Below are positions 55,654-61,021 of a DNA stretch of 64,000 bases, in pieces. This DNA comes from a virus. The DNA is taken from the IMG/VR virus record IMGVR_UViG_3300012000_000012, positions 1-64,000 of that record. One strand, written 5' to 3'. How positions within the stretch are numbered: the stretch's first letter is position 1; each line of letters starts with the position of its first letter. Below the pieces are notes generated by a model. That model was not told the origin of the DNA and ran no database searches. It was given only the letters and a program-made list of their open reading frames with translations. A program made the translations under genes and the position numbers.

Positions 55654-55733
55654 AAAGCGGCCCTTGCTAACGGTTATGATCGTATTATAATAATAAGGTT
55701 ACTACACCTTTAGTCTAGTTCAAGGAGATAAAT
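55654..55733. promoter_or_regulatory. divergent control region between late and early blocks
   Basis: This 80-base gap separates divergent genes. It contains the GACTAAAGGTGTAG motif on the minus strand (55701-55717), AT-rich -10-like sequences (TATAAT on the minus strand near 55683-55695), and the strong ribosome site AAGGAGATAAAT for the plus-strand gene. It is the only place where the transcription direction diverges in the window, so it must hold promoters both ways. Exact promoters are not resolved. Confidence 0.55.
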
Positions 55734-55982
55734 ATGAGGTCATCTTACCATAAGTGGAGCACAACAGAGTTGCAGTATATAAAAGATAATCATGCTATAC
55801 TAAGCGATGATGAATTAGCATTAAACATAAGCAGAATATCTGGCAATGATCAGATTACAGCGCCAATGATTAGGAGACAAAGACGAAAACTATCTTTGAA
55901 AAAGAGTCGCGGAAGGAAACCCAAAAATAGAAACTTTATTCAAGATAGTATCGTTAGCTCTGGTGTTCAAGCTTCTAATTGA
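55734..55982 (+). CDS. small HTH DNA-binding protein
   Basis: 82 residues. WSTTELQYIKDNHAILSDDE resembles the HTH start of the TerS candidate (SLDEEKYIKDNIHSLS) and may bind DNA. The middle is helical, and the Lys/Arg-rich end (RRQRRKLSLKKSRGRKPK) resembles an AT-hook-like tail. The gene has a strong ribosome site (AAGGAGATAAAT) and a clear terminator 30 bases downstream, so it forms its own transcription unit. It could regulate the early or late promoters at the divergence point. Confidence 0.75.
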   Translation: MRSSYHKWSTTELQYIKDNHAILSDDELALNISRISGNDQITAPMIRRQRRKLSLKKSRGRKPKNRNFIQDSIVSSGVQASN

Positions 55983-56011
55983 AAATATAGAAGTTAGTAT
56001 CAGATAAAATT

Positions 56012-56037
56012 GGGGAGCATCATGCTCCCTTTTTTTA
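56012..56037 (+). terminator. intrinsic terminator
   Basis: Stem GGGAGCA/TGCTCCC (56013-56019 with 56023-56029), a 3-base loop, then TTTTTTT. It ends the transcript of the HTH gene and separates it from the GC-richer early region. Confidence 0.92.
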
Positions 56038-56113
56038 TTAGTTATTAGGGAATACGGCCAATTATTTTATGGTGTTCGGATCGTGTTTGCACCACCCCCG
56101 GCCGCCGCCAGTT

Positions 56114-56130
56114 TTGAGAATCGTTCTCAA
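56114..56130. promoter_or_regulatory. TTGAGAA palindrome
   Basis: Perfect inverted repeat TTGAGAA-TCG-TTCTCAA. A second, TCTCAA-A-TTGAGA, lies near 56227-56239, next to the iterons, and a variant, TCTCAAAATGAGA, near 57157-57169. These operator-sized palindromes recur in the same order beside the iteron clusters. Protein binding is inferred. Confidence 0.5.
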
Positions 56131-56164
56131 TAAAATGAAAAAACCCCCCTACTGAGCGGGTGAC

Positions 56165-56206
56165 GCAAAATGCTGTGCAAAATGCTACAGTGTGATGCAA
56201 AATGCT
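56165..56206 (+). repeat. iteron cluster 1 (GCAAAATGCT x3)
   Basis: GCAAAATGCT starts at 56165, 56177 and 56197 (spacings of 12 and 20 bases). The block continues into CCCCCGTCTCAAATTGAGAA and then an AT-rich promoter region. The second cluster at 57095-57136 has the same order. Candidate iterons of a replication origin or operator sites; the sequence does not distinguish these. Confidence 0.65.
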
Positions 56207-56284
56207 ACGGTGATCGATACCCCCGTCTCAAATTGAGAATGCTGTAACCCTATATTTTTCAAGGGTTTATGAAAAATCCTATTT

Positions 56285-56320
56285 TTTTTCTCGAATGGCA
56301 CGGGGTGTGCATATATATCT
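56285..56320 (+). promoter_or_regulatory. early promoter element with GTGCATATATAT
   Basis: A T-rich stretch is followed by AATGGCACGGGGTGTGCATATATAT, whose last part, TATATAT, could be the -10. The same element occurs at 57210-57250 with only a few differences. No standard -35 is evident. The region also includes an inert open frame that starts before the promoter; the real gene start is 56370. Confidence 0.45.
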
Positions 56321-56369
56321 GACATCGAAACAAGGGGTTTCGGAAACAAGTAGAAAAAGGATAGATAAG

Positions 56370-56600
56370 ATGGAAAACATGATTGTGCTGAATACGGTTA
56401 GTGAGTTGTGCGAGTTGATCAACAATACGACCATGACTACGTTTGTTGGTCGAGTTGCTTTTGCAATGGATCTTCTGGAAAGGGTTCGCCAGAATGATAA
56501 CATGATCGAAATCAATCATGAGTTAGGATTCTGTGATGATGGTGGATTCATCCAGATTGATGAAATGGGTTATGTGGTCGATGATTATGCGATCCAGTAA
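56370..56600 (+). CDS. early small protein, unknown
   Basis: 76 residues from ATG 56370 (MENMIVLNTVSELCEL), downstream of the promoter element; an in-frame upstream start at 56295 is rejected because it lies within the promoter. Helical, acidic, with an aromatic C-terminus. Ribosome site AAAAAGGATAG. The first gene of the early array; a short GC hairpin and a promoter follow directly. Not recognised. Confidence 0.6.
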   Translation: MENMIVLNTVSELCELINNTTMTTFVGRVAFAMDLLERVRQNDNMIEINHELGFCDDGGFIQIDEMGYVVDDYAIQ

Positions 56601-56618
56601 TAGCCCCTAGTCGGGGGG

Positions 56619-56646
56619 TTGTGGTAGAAAAAAAGTTTGGTAGGAT
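56619..56646 (+). promoter_or_regulatory. early promoter, family II
   Basis: TTGTGG, 16-bp spacer ending GTTTGG, TAGGAT. The same layout occurs at 57526, 57780 and 58785. The purine-rich leader GAAAGAGAGAAAAAG follows, with the gene start at 56671. Confidence 0.7.
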
Positions 56647-56670
56647 CGTAGAAAAGAAAGAGAGAAAAAG

Positions 56671-56832
56671 ATGAAACGTTGGACACAAGATTATCGGTAT
56701 ATCGTTTGGACGATGACAGAAGGTAAGAATGATCGGTATGACCTGTACGTTGCTGGTATACTGAAGTACACTAACCTTACCTTCGAACAGTTCTATCCGA
56801 TTTACAAAGCAGAATCTGCAAAGGTATCTTGA
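56671..56832 (+). CDS. early small protein, unknown
   Basis: 53 residues (MKRWTQDYRYIVWTMTEG), aromatic-rich. Ribosome region AGAGAAAAAG directly upstream. Stops TGA at 56830-56832, two bases before the next ATG. No motif seen. Expressed from the family II promoter at 56619-56646. Confidence 0.6.
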   Translation: MKRWTQDYRYIVWTMTEGKNDRYDLYVAGILKYTNLTFEQFYPIYKAESAKVS

Positions 56833-56834
56833 AC

Positions 56835-56984
56835 ATGACGATTCAAATACAGAATACGCTTCGTCGCCTTGTTGCTCACCACGGTTATTCGGCTACGTTT
56901 GTACAGCATATGGGAGAGGGTATATGTCTGTACAGTATCGGCGGCATCATGTACCGCATTAGAGGGGATGGTACGATTCTGTGA
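56835..56984 (+). CDS. early small protein, paralogue of the 58158-58346 gene
   Basis: 49 residues (MTIQIQNTLRRLVAHHGYSA). It shares MTIQ, the L-R-L-x-A-x-H-G-x-S-A block and LYSIGGIMY with the 58158-58346 product (MTIQLAV, LLRLIAIHGHSA, LYTVGGVHY). Both follow the stop of the previous gene by 2-4 bases and both start ATGACGATTCAA, so the whole unit end was duplicated. Helical N-terminus and beta-hairpin C-terminus. Function unknown. Confidence 0.65.
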   Translation: MTIQIQNTLRRLVAHHGYSATFVQHMGEGICLYSIGGIMYRIRGDGTIL

Positions 56985-56990
56985 GAATTC

Positions 56991-57080
56991 GACGTAAACC
57001 GTTGTGGTATAAGGACTTACGGCGAAATCGGGCCGCCATTTTTGACGTAACTCCTTATATATCAAGCACTTACATCGACC
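56991..57080. repeat. early intergenic element, copy A
   Basis: One of seven copies. Order: TAAACCGTT, AAGGACTTAC, GC-rich core GCGAAATCGGGCCGCC, GACGTAACTCCTT, AAGCACTTAC. It lies after the 56835-56984 gene. This copy has the least conserved right half and is followed by iteron cluster 2 instead of a family I promoter. Confidence 0.75.
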
Positions 57081-57094
57081 CCAAAGGTGGTGTA

Positions 57095-57136
57095 GCAAAA
57101 TGCTGTAGCAAAATGCAACACCTGTAGCAAAATGCT
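57095..57136 (+). repeat. iteron cluster 2 (GCAAAATGCT x3)
   Basis: GCAAAATGCT or GCAAAATGCA at 57095, 57108 and 57127 (spacings 13 and 19). Followed by CCCCCGTCTCAAAATGAGAA and then a GTGCATATATAT element, as in cluster 1. A half-copy of the intergenic element (TAAGGACTTAGG) sits at 57190-57202. Confidence 0.65.
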
Positions 57137-57209
57137 TCACCTTGGCACACCCCCGTCTCAAAATGAGAAAGTTGTAAAGTGTTGTGGCGTAAGGACTTAG
57201 GAAGAAAAA

Positions 57210-57250
57210 AATATTTTTTGGTGAATGGCATGGGAAGTGCATATATATAG
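57210..57250 (+). promoter_or_regulatory. early promoter element, second copy
   Basis: TTTTTTGGTGAATGGCATGG, then GAAGTGCATATATAT. TTGGTG and TATATA are separated by 18 bases and could be -35 and -10. The counterpart is at 56285-56320. A polypurine leader follows to the start at 57288. Confidence 0.5.
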
Positions 57251-57287
57251 GGTAGTAAAGAAAGAAAGAAAGAAAGAGAGAAAGAGA

Positions 57288-57506
57288 ATGAGAATGAATC
57301 GTTACAGTTCAGCCCTTCGGTCCTATCGTGATGAGCGGTCTAACCGCCATCGTCATGTTCGTACTAACTTGTGGATAGTTTACCAGAATGGCAAGCGTAT
57401 CGGTAAGGTAGGTGGAATTAGTGAGGGTGAAGCCCTCTCAAAGATTCCGCAGTCCTACAAGGATAACGGTCCTATCGAATTGGAAAGGGTTGTGATCGAA
57501 GAGTGA
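57288..57506 (+). CDS. early small protein, unknown
   Basis: 72 residues from ATG 57288 (MRMNRYSSALRSYRDERS), very basic (many Arg) in its first half, with a beta C-terminal half (NLWIVYQNGKRIGKVGG). Compatible with a nucleic-acid-binding protein; no known family seen. An earlier in-frame start (57225) lies inside the promoter and is rejected. Leader is a long GAAA/GAGA purine run. Confidence 0.6.
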   Translation: MRMNRYSSALRSYRDERSNRHRHVRTNLWIVYQNGKRIGKVGGISEGEALSKIPQSYKDNGPIELERVVIEE

Positions 57507-57525
57507 TCCTTCCCTATAAGGGGGG

Positions 57526-57553
57526 TTGCGGCGGCGAATTTTTTTGGTAGACT
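57526..57553 (+). promoter_or_regulatory. early promoter, family II
   Basis: TTGCGG, 16-bp spacer ending TTTTTTTGG, TAGACT, then GGAAAGAAAGAGAGAAAAAAATG. It follows a GC-hairpin (CCCT-ATAA-GGGG) just after the stop codon of the upstream gene. Confidence 0.7.
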
Positions 57554-57577
57554 TGAAGGAAAGAAAGAGAGAAAAAA

Positions 57578-57775
57578 ATGAAGATTGGCGATATCGTCCA
57601 TGTTGTCTATGTAACAGGTGAAGTGTTCGAAGGTCCAGTTGAGAGAATTCGGAATATTCCCGGAAAGGGTATTCTGCTTCTCATCAACGACGATACTGTA
57701 GGGTATCGTTCGGTCTATGCTAACAAGTGTGGTCATATAGTCTACCGATCACCCGTAGCAGTCACACCCGATTGA
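57578..57775 (+). CDS. early small protein, near-identical copy 1
   Basis: 65 residues (MKIGDIVHVVYVTGEVFEG). Beta-rich, SH3- or KOW-like pattern (GDIVHVVY, GKGILLLIN, GYRSVYANKCG). It is almost the same as the product of 58839-59036, differing at about eight positions. The promoter and leader are also similar, so a tandem duplication of the whole cassette is likely. Function unknown. Confidence 0.7.
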   Translation: MKIGDIVHVVYVTGEVFEGPVERIRNIPGKGILLLINDDTVGYRSVYANKCGHIVYRSPVAVTPD

Positions 57776-57779
57776 GGGG

Positions 57780-57807
57780 TTGCGGCAGCGGAAAAGTTTG
57801 GTAGAAT
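57780..57807 (+). promoter_or_regulatory. early promoter, family II
   Basis: TTGCGG, 16-bp spacer ending AAAAGTTTGG, TAGAAT. The -35 begins 5 bases after the stop codon of the upstream gene. Leader AAGAAAGAGAGAAAGAG. Confidence 0.75.
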
Positions 57808-57835
57808 CAGCACACAAGAAAGAGAGAAAGAGAAA

Positions 57836-58153
57836 ATGGAAAAGTTCCCAATTGTTGAACAGTACAAGCGTACAGTGCGTGGTATCTTCTACGGCATTGC
57901 GATCCCTTGCGACAAGCGTACCGCTGATGGTGGTAGTATTCGAAGTGAAAAGGTATTGAAGTTCAATCGTTCAGCCCTACGAAAGATCGGTAAGAGTAAG
58001 GTCGAAAAGGTCGATCCTCGCGTTGTGGGTACTGTAGATCATATGCGTTTCCCGGTTGGACAGCCCGGTTCCCCCGAAAGGGTGGTTGCTCTTGCGGAAC
58101 AGTATGCTAGACTTAGTGAAGATGAAATGAGTCCCTTTATTGGAGATGAGTGA
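57836..58153 (+). CDS. early protein, unknown
   Basis: 105 residues (MEKFPIVEQYKRTVRGIFYG). Mixed composition with a basic middle and an acidic end. No family recognised. It stops 4 bases before the start of the following gene, as the 56671-56832 gene does. Promoter at 57780-57807. Confidence 0.65.
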   Translation: MEKFPIVEQYKRTVRGIFYGIAIPCDKRTADGGSIRSEKVLKFNRSALRKIGKSKVEKVDPRVVGTVDHMRFPVGQPGSPERVVALAEQYARLSEDEMSPFIGDE

Positions 58154-58157
58154 ACAC

Positions 58158-58346
58158 ATGACGATTCAACTTGCGGTGGAAAAAACGTTGCTTCGTTTGA
58201 TTGCAATTCATGGACATTCGGCCATGTACTTGTGCGACTTGGGTGGTGATGTTAGTTTGTACACTGTGGGTGGCGTTCACTATGCTATCCGTGATGATGG
58301 TACGGCCCGCGCTATCCACCCTGCCGAGGTATTCCCCACCCTGTAG
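58158..58346 (+). CDS. early small protein, paralogue of the 56835-56984 gene
   Basis: 62 residues from ATG 58158 (MTIQLAVEKTLLRLIAIHG), chosen because it matches the paralogue start and follows the previous stop; an earlier in-frame ATG at 58140 overlaps the upstream gene. C-terminus adds about 13 residues (ARAIHPAEVFPTL) missing in the paralogue. Function unknown. Confidence 0.65.
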   Translation: MTIQLAVEKTLLRLIAIHGHSAMYLCDLGGDVSLYTVGGVHYAIRDDGTARAIHPAEVFPTL

Positions 58347-58356
58347 AGGGATGGGC

Positions 58357-58447
58357 TCGACGTAAAGTCTTGAACCGTAAGGACTTACGGCGAAATCGGG
58401 CCGCCCGCCGTGACGCAAGTGCTTATGTGGTAACGACTTACAACAAA
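58357..58447. repeat. early intergenic element, copy B
   Basis: Order: TAAAGTCTTG, TAAGGACTTACGG, GCGAAATCGGGCCGCCCG core, GACGCAAGTGCTT, TAACGACTTACAACAAA. It is in the gap between genes 58346 and 58635 (288 bases). The AT-rich DNA that follows (58448-58575) has no feature I can support. Confidence 0.8.
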
Positions 58448-58575
58448 TGCTAATAGCAAACTCTATGCCATGATTTTTGGTATGACAATTGCTCTAGCAT
58501 ATGGTGTGCCAATATGGAAGAAAATTATGAAAAGTTTTGTCAAAATCTCTTGACACAAAAATTTCCAGATTTTTC

Positions 58576-58603
58576 TTGCAACCTAAAGAATCCATGGTAT
58601 AAT
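58576..58603 (+). promoter_or_regulatory. early promoter
   Basis: TTGCAA, 16-bp spacer, TATAAT, then AGAGAAAGAAAGAGAG. An additional TTGACA at 58550-58555 is not at a useful distance from a -10. It drives the 58635 gene. Confidence 0.8.
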
Positions 58604-58634
58604 GTCGATATAAGAGAAAGAAAGAGAGAAAAGA

Positions 58635-58778
58635 ATGAGCAAGATTGAAGTTTACTATTCCGATTGCTGTGGTGTTGAGATTGTTGGTGATATCGCTGGT
58701 CTCGAATTGTGTCCCCGATGCTGGGAACACTGCGACTGCGTTATTGAGGAAATCGACGATCCGACCTGCCCATCCTAA
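58635..58778 (+). CDS. early zinc-ribbon-like small protein
   Basis: 47 residues (MSKIEVYYSDCCGVEIVGD). Seven cysteines, including a CC pair at residues 11-12, CPRCWEHCDC at about 26-35 and one more at the end, could bind one zinc ion in a rubredoxin/zinc-ribbon manner. Such small proteins often modulate host polymerases or nucleases. Function here is inference. Confidence 0.65.
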   Translation: MSKIEVYYSDCCGVEIVGDIAGLELCPRCWEHCDCVIEEIDDPTCPS

Positions 58779-58784
58779 TAGGGG

Positions 58785-58812
58785 TTGAATCGACGGAAAA
58801 GTTTGGTAGGAT
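58785..58812 (+). promoter_or_regulatory. early promoter, family II
   Basis: TTGAAT, 16-bp spacer ending AAAAGTTTGG, TAGGAT. It follows the TAA stop by 6 bases. Nearly the same spacer as at 57786-57801. Confidence 0.75.
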
Positions 58813-58838
58813 TGTAGAAAACAAAGGGAGAAAGAAAA

Positions 58839-59036
58839 ATGAAGATTGGTGATATCGTTCATGTGGTATATGTGACCGGCGAAGTTTTCGAGGGTCCGGT
58901 TGAGAGTATCCGTAACATTCCCGGAAAGGGTATCTTGCTACTTATTAATGATTATAATGTGGGATATCGTTCACTCTATGCTAATAAGTGTGGTCATATA
59001 GTATATCGGTCACCCGTGGCAACTGCCACCAATTGA
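58839..59036 (+). CDS. early small protein, near-identical copy 2
   Basis: 65 residues (MKIGDIVHVVYVTGEVFEG), the second copy of the 57578-57775 product. Differences are clustered at the DYN region and C-terminus. Same length and same promoter type. Probably the outcome of recombination between the repeated promoter and leader sequences. Confidence 0.7.
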   Translation: MKIGDIVHVVYVTGEVFEGPVESIRNIPGKGILLLINDYNVGYRSLYANKCGHIVYRSPVATATN

Positions 59037-59102
59037 GGGGGGTGACAAGGCATCCACACTGTCTCACCTAACCCTACGGGTTTGCATAGTGGTGCCATAG
59101 TC

Positions 59103-59192
59103 AGCGTAAACTCTTACCGTATAAGGACTTACAGCGAAATCGGGCCGCCCGCCGCGACGTAAGTGCTTATGTATCAACCACTTAGAACAAAA
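59103..59192. repeat. early intergenic element, copy C
   Basis: Order: TAAACTCTTACCG, TAAGGACTTACAG, GCGAAATCGGGCCGCCCG core, GACGTAAGTGCTT, CAACCACTTAGAACAAA. It is in the 287-base gap 59037-59323 and precedes the family I promoter at 59269-59296. The rest of the gap is AT-rich with nothing else recognisable. Confidence 0.8.
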
Positions 59193-59268
59193 GACTAAGC
59201 ATACGGTGTGCCACAAAAATTTTTTCGTTTGGCACAAGATTATTTTTAGATTTTCTAAGATTTTCTGC

Positions 59269-59296
59269 TTGACAGTGCCGATCATTAGTGTAGAAT
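59269..59296 (+). promoter_or_regulatory. early promoter, family I
   Basis: TTGACA, 16-bp spacer GTGCCGATCATTAGTG, TAGAAT. CCGAT just after the -35 is shared with most family I promoters. Drives the gene at 59324. Confidence 0.85.
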
Positions 59297-59323
59297 CCAC
59301 GCATCACCCCAACGGAGGTTCTC

Positions 59324-59515
59324 ATGTACGATTTCGACAATGTCAACCGGATTCTTGCGGAAATGGCCGACGCTGGTATCGTAGAGCCGATGGTCGAGCC
59401 GATTGATGAGAACGACTGCCATCCGCTCGACTGGGCGGAAGTTGTAGGTTGTGCTGACGATATTTTTGACGAAGTGTATCTTGACGAAGCGGGCGATCCG
59501 TGGTATCTTGTTTGA
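59324..59515 (+). CDS. early small acidic protein
   Basis: 63 residues (MYDFDNVNRILAEMADAG) with ribosome site GGAGG 8 bases upstream. Strongly acidic (EPIDENDCHPLD, ADDIFDEVYLDE). Followed 10 bases later by the acidic 59526-59798 gene. Function unknown. Confidence 0.65.
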   Translation: MYDFDNVNRILAEMADAGIVEPMVEPIDENDCHPLDWAEVVGCADDIFDEVYLDEAGDPWYLV

Positions 59516-59525
59516 AAAGGAGAAA

Positions 59526-59798
59526 ATGATGAGTCACCCCGATCCCATGTTCGATTACGATAACTCTGAGGATGATGACATGAACTACGATGATCACGAC
59601 GATTTCTACCAAGAGGTCGAAGATTACAACGATTATTACATCGAGGAAAATAGCGTGGACGATGACGACTACGATGATAGCATGGATGGTGACCACGAAA
59701 GCGGTCTAGCATCGGCTGGTTGGGGTTTAGATGAAAATTATGGATCGTATCACGATGATATCGACGCTTACCACGATTACTACGGAGAGGATTTCTGA
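59526..59798 (+). CDS. extremely acidic protein without Lys or Arg
   Basis: 90 residues from ATG 59526 (MMSHPDPMFDYDNSEDD), with a good ribosome site (AAAAGGAGAAA). It has 34 Asp/Glu residues, about 12 Tyr and no Lys or Arg. Runs such as DDDMNYDDHDDFYQEVED dominate. This composition resembles DNA-mimic inhibitors such as T7 Ocr or other phage anti-restriction proteins, but no fold match can be claimed. It is an early gene, in keeping with counter-defence. Alternatively it may be a disordered acidic tail protein. Confidence 0.65.
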   Translation: MMSHPDPMFDYDNSEDDDMNYDDHDDFYQEVEDYNDYYIEENSVDDDDYDDSMDGDHESGLASAGWGLDENYGSYHDDIDAYHDYYGEDF

Positions 59799-59800
59799 AC

Positions 59801-60019
59801 ATGATCAATTACATGTGCGATAACATCACAGTTGACAATGATTCGGAAGATGGTATTTTTCTTGGAAACAAGATGGTTGTAATTTCTGTTCCGGAGTGTG
59901 GTGGTACTGATCCTTTGGACAGGTATGACCACCTTGTGTCAATATCCGGAGCGTTGGAAAATGCTTTGGACTGTGGTATTCGCTCGTTCAGTTATTCTAA
60001 GGTAGAAAATGTTGCCTAA
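59801..60019 (+). CDS. early small protein, unknown
   Basis: 72 residues (MINYMCDNITVDNDSEDG). Mixed beta and helix. Starts 2 bases after the acidic protein's stop and overlaps the AT-rich 60009 gene by 11 bases. No motif. Confidence 0.6.
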   Translation: MINYMCDNITVDNDSEDGIFLGNKMVVISVPECGGTDPLDRYDHLVSISGALENALDCGIRSFSYSKVENVA

Positions 60020-60128
60020 TACATATATTTATGTATATGATGTGGTTCAAGATCGTAACCGTTGGGTAAATACAGCTTATGTAAATAAATATCCAAAGTT
60101 ATATAAATTGCTTATAATGGCCAAATAA
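60009..60128 (+). CDS. 39-residue peptide, tentative
   Basis: Frame from ATG 60009 (MLPNTYIYVYDVVQDRN) to TAA 60126-60128, basic and aromatic C-terminus. It overlaps the previous gene by 11 bases and lacks a clear ribosome site, so it is tentative. Confidence 0.35.
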   Translation: MLPNTYIYVYDVVQDRNRWVNTAYVNKYPKLYKLLIMAK

Positions 60129-60164
60129 AATCTTAATATAATTGTGCAGAACAAGGAGGTTCTC

Positions 60165-60236
60165 ATGGATGGGGCAATTGTGCTTATTGTGGTGGTTATG
60201 ATTATTGGTCTAATTGTGGAGATATTGTGGAAATGA
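60165..60236 (+). CDS. 23-residue membrane peptide
   Basis: MDGAIVLIVVVMIIGLIVE with a charged end, almost entirely one transmembrane helix. A textbook ribosome site AAGGAGG lies 7 bases upstream, which argues strongly that this tiny frame is translated. It overlaps the next frame by 4 bases (ATGA). Function unknown. Confidence 0.6.
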   Translation: MDGAIVLIVVVMIIGLIVEILWK

Positions 60237-60307
60237 TTTCGCCATTCCATTTTTTTATTATTCTTACTACTGTTATGCTTATATATGCGGCAGTATCTAA
60301 TGATTAG
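60233..60307 (+). CDS. 24-residue membrane peptide
   Basis: MISPFHFFIILTTVMLIYA, a second hydrophobic peptide translationally coupled by ATGA to the 23-residue peptide. The pair resembles small membrane proteins such as KdpF-like, holin-like or toxin-like peptides; none is identified. Followed by intergenic element D. Confidence 0.55.
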   Translation: MISPFHFFIILTTVMLIYAAVSND

Positions 60308-60394
60308 TTGTAAACCCTTGTGATTTAAGGACTTAGATCAAAACGGCGCGGCCCGGCTCGACGTAAGTGCTTGATTCTCAACAACTTGCATCAA
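60308..60394. repeat. early intergenic element, copy D
   Basis: Order: TAAACCCTTG, TAAGGACTTAGA, GGCGCGGCCCGG core, CGACGTAAGTGCTTG, CAACAACTTG, then TCAAAAAAATTTTT. It is followed by the family I promoter at 60419-60446. Confidence 0.8.
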
Positions 60395-60418
60395 AAAAAT
60401 TTTTCTAAAGATTACCTC

Positions 60419-60446
60419 TTGCGTTGGCCGATAAATATGGTATGAT
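60419..60446 (+). promoter_or_regulatory. early promoter, family I
   Basis: TTGCGT, 16-bp spacer TGGCCGATAAATATGG, TATGAT. CCGAT in the spacer is conserved. Because it overlaps an upstream in-frame ATG (60424), the start of the next gene is 60469. Confidence 0.75.
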
Positions 60447-60468
60447 TGAGACTCACCAAGGGAGAAAG

Positions 60469-60780
60469 ATGATGACTCATTCTGAAGCGGTTAGGATGGT
60501 TCGTGGCAAGCGGAATGCGGAGCGTCGCAAGGTTGGCAACAATACCTACGCGGAGATTCTGAGCGATGGTAGCGTTGGAATCATGCTGCATAGTACCTAT
60601 GTGGTCAAGATTCATGAGGATGGTACTTATACCCTGAATAGTGGGGGTTGGCAAACCTTGACCACTAAGGATCGTATCAATCAGTATAGCCCGCGTTATG
60701 TTTTCCAGAAGAACTATGAATGGTTCGTGAAAATCAACGACAAGCCGTATCCTTTTCTGGACGGGATGGTGGTGTCATGA
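60469..60780 (+). CDS. conserved phage protein (TLNSGGWxTxTTKxRIN family)
   Basis: 103 residues from ATG 60469 (MMTHSEAVRMVRGKRNAER) with ribosome site GGGAG. Contains RRKVGNNTYAEILSDG, TLNSGGWQTLTTKDRIN and YSPRYVFQKN, which I recognise from small proteins of many phages that have no known function. Probably an alpha/beta fold. Overlaps the next gene by 4 bases (ATGA). Confidence 0.8.
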   Translation: MMTHSEAVRMVRGKRNAERRKVGNNTYAEILSDGSVGIMLHSTYVVKIHEDGTYTLNSGGWQTLTTKDRINQYSPRYVFQKNYEWFVKINDKPYPFLDGMVVS

Positions 60781-60974
60781 AGAATATTAACCAGATTTTA
60801 AAAGGATTGGGAAAACTTGGTTTTAGGGTAGAATTTTGTGATGGTAGTTTGGTCAAGTTATATCCGGCAGATTCTAGCCAGCCTTTTTATTCGTTACATG
60901 TGGGCGAACGTGCGATTCACCCGCTAAAGAGGTTTGCCAAGAAAAACTGGAATATCGAACTTGACAAGGTGTGA
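60777..60974 (+). CDS. HicA-like fold protein lacking the catalytic His
   Basis: 65 residues (MKNINQILKGLGKLGFRVE). The pattern helix, GFxV, strand DGSLVKLYPAD, PFYSLHVGERAIHPLKRFA, helix fits the small dsRBD-like fold of HicA mRNA interferase toxins. In HicA the segment reads GSHxx; here it is GSLVK, so the catalytic His is missing. An inactive or diverged member is likely. Start is the ATG of the ATGA overlap with the previous stop. Confidence 0.55.
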   Translation: MKNINQILKGLGKLGFRVEFCDGSLVKLYPADSSQPFYSLHVGERAIHPLKRFAKKNWNIELDKV

Positions 60975-60988
60975 GATGATGGTATACT
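60961..60988 (+). promoter_or_regulatory. early promoter at the gene end
   Basis: TTGACA, 16-bp spacer AGGTGTGAGATGATGG, TATACT; it overlaps the last codons of the preceding gene and drives 61022. Confidence 0.75.
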
Positions 60989-61021
60989 TGTGGCATAAGG
61001 TAACTAACTGAAAGGAAAAAG

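Noticed and set aside
56165-57136. CRISPR-like array from the GCAAAATGCT repeats
   Set aside because: Repeats are only 10 bases long with 2-10 base gaps. They are iteron-like, not CRISPR.
59182-59808. 208-residue minus-strand frame rich in Arg and His
   Set aside because: It lies opposite the acidic protein and its codons mirror GAT/GAC runs. It is a shadow frame.
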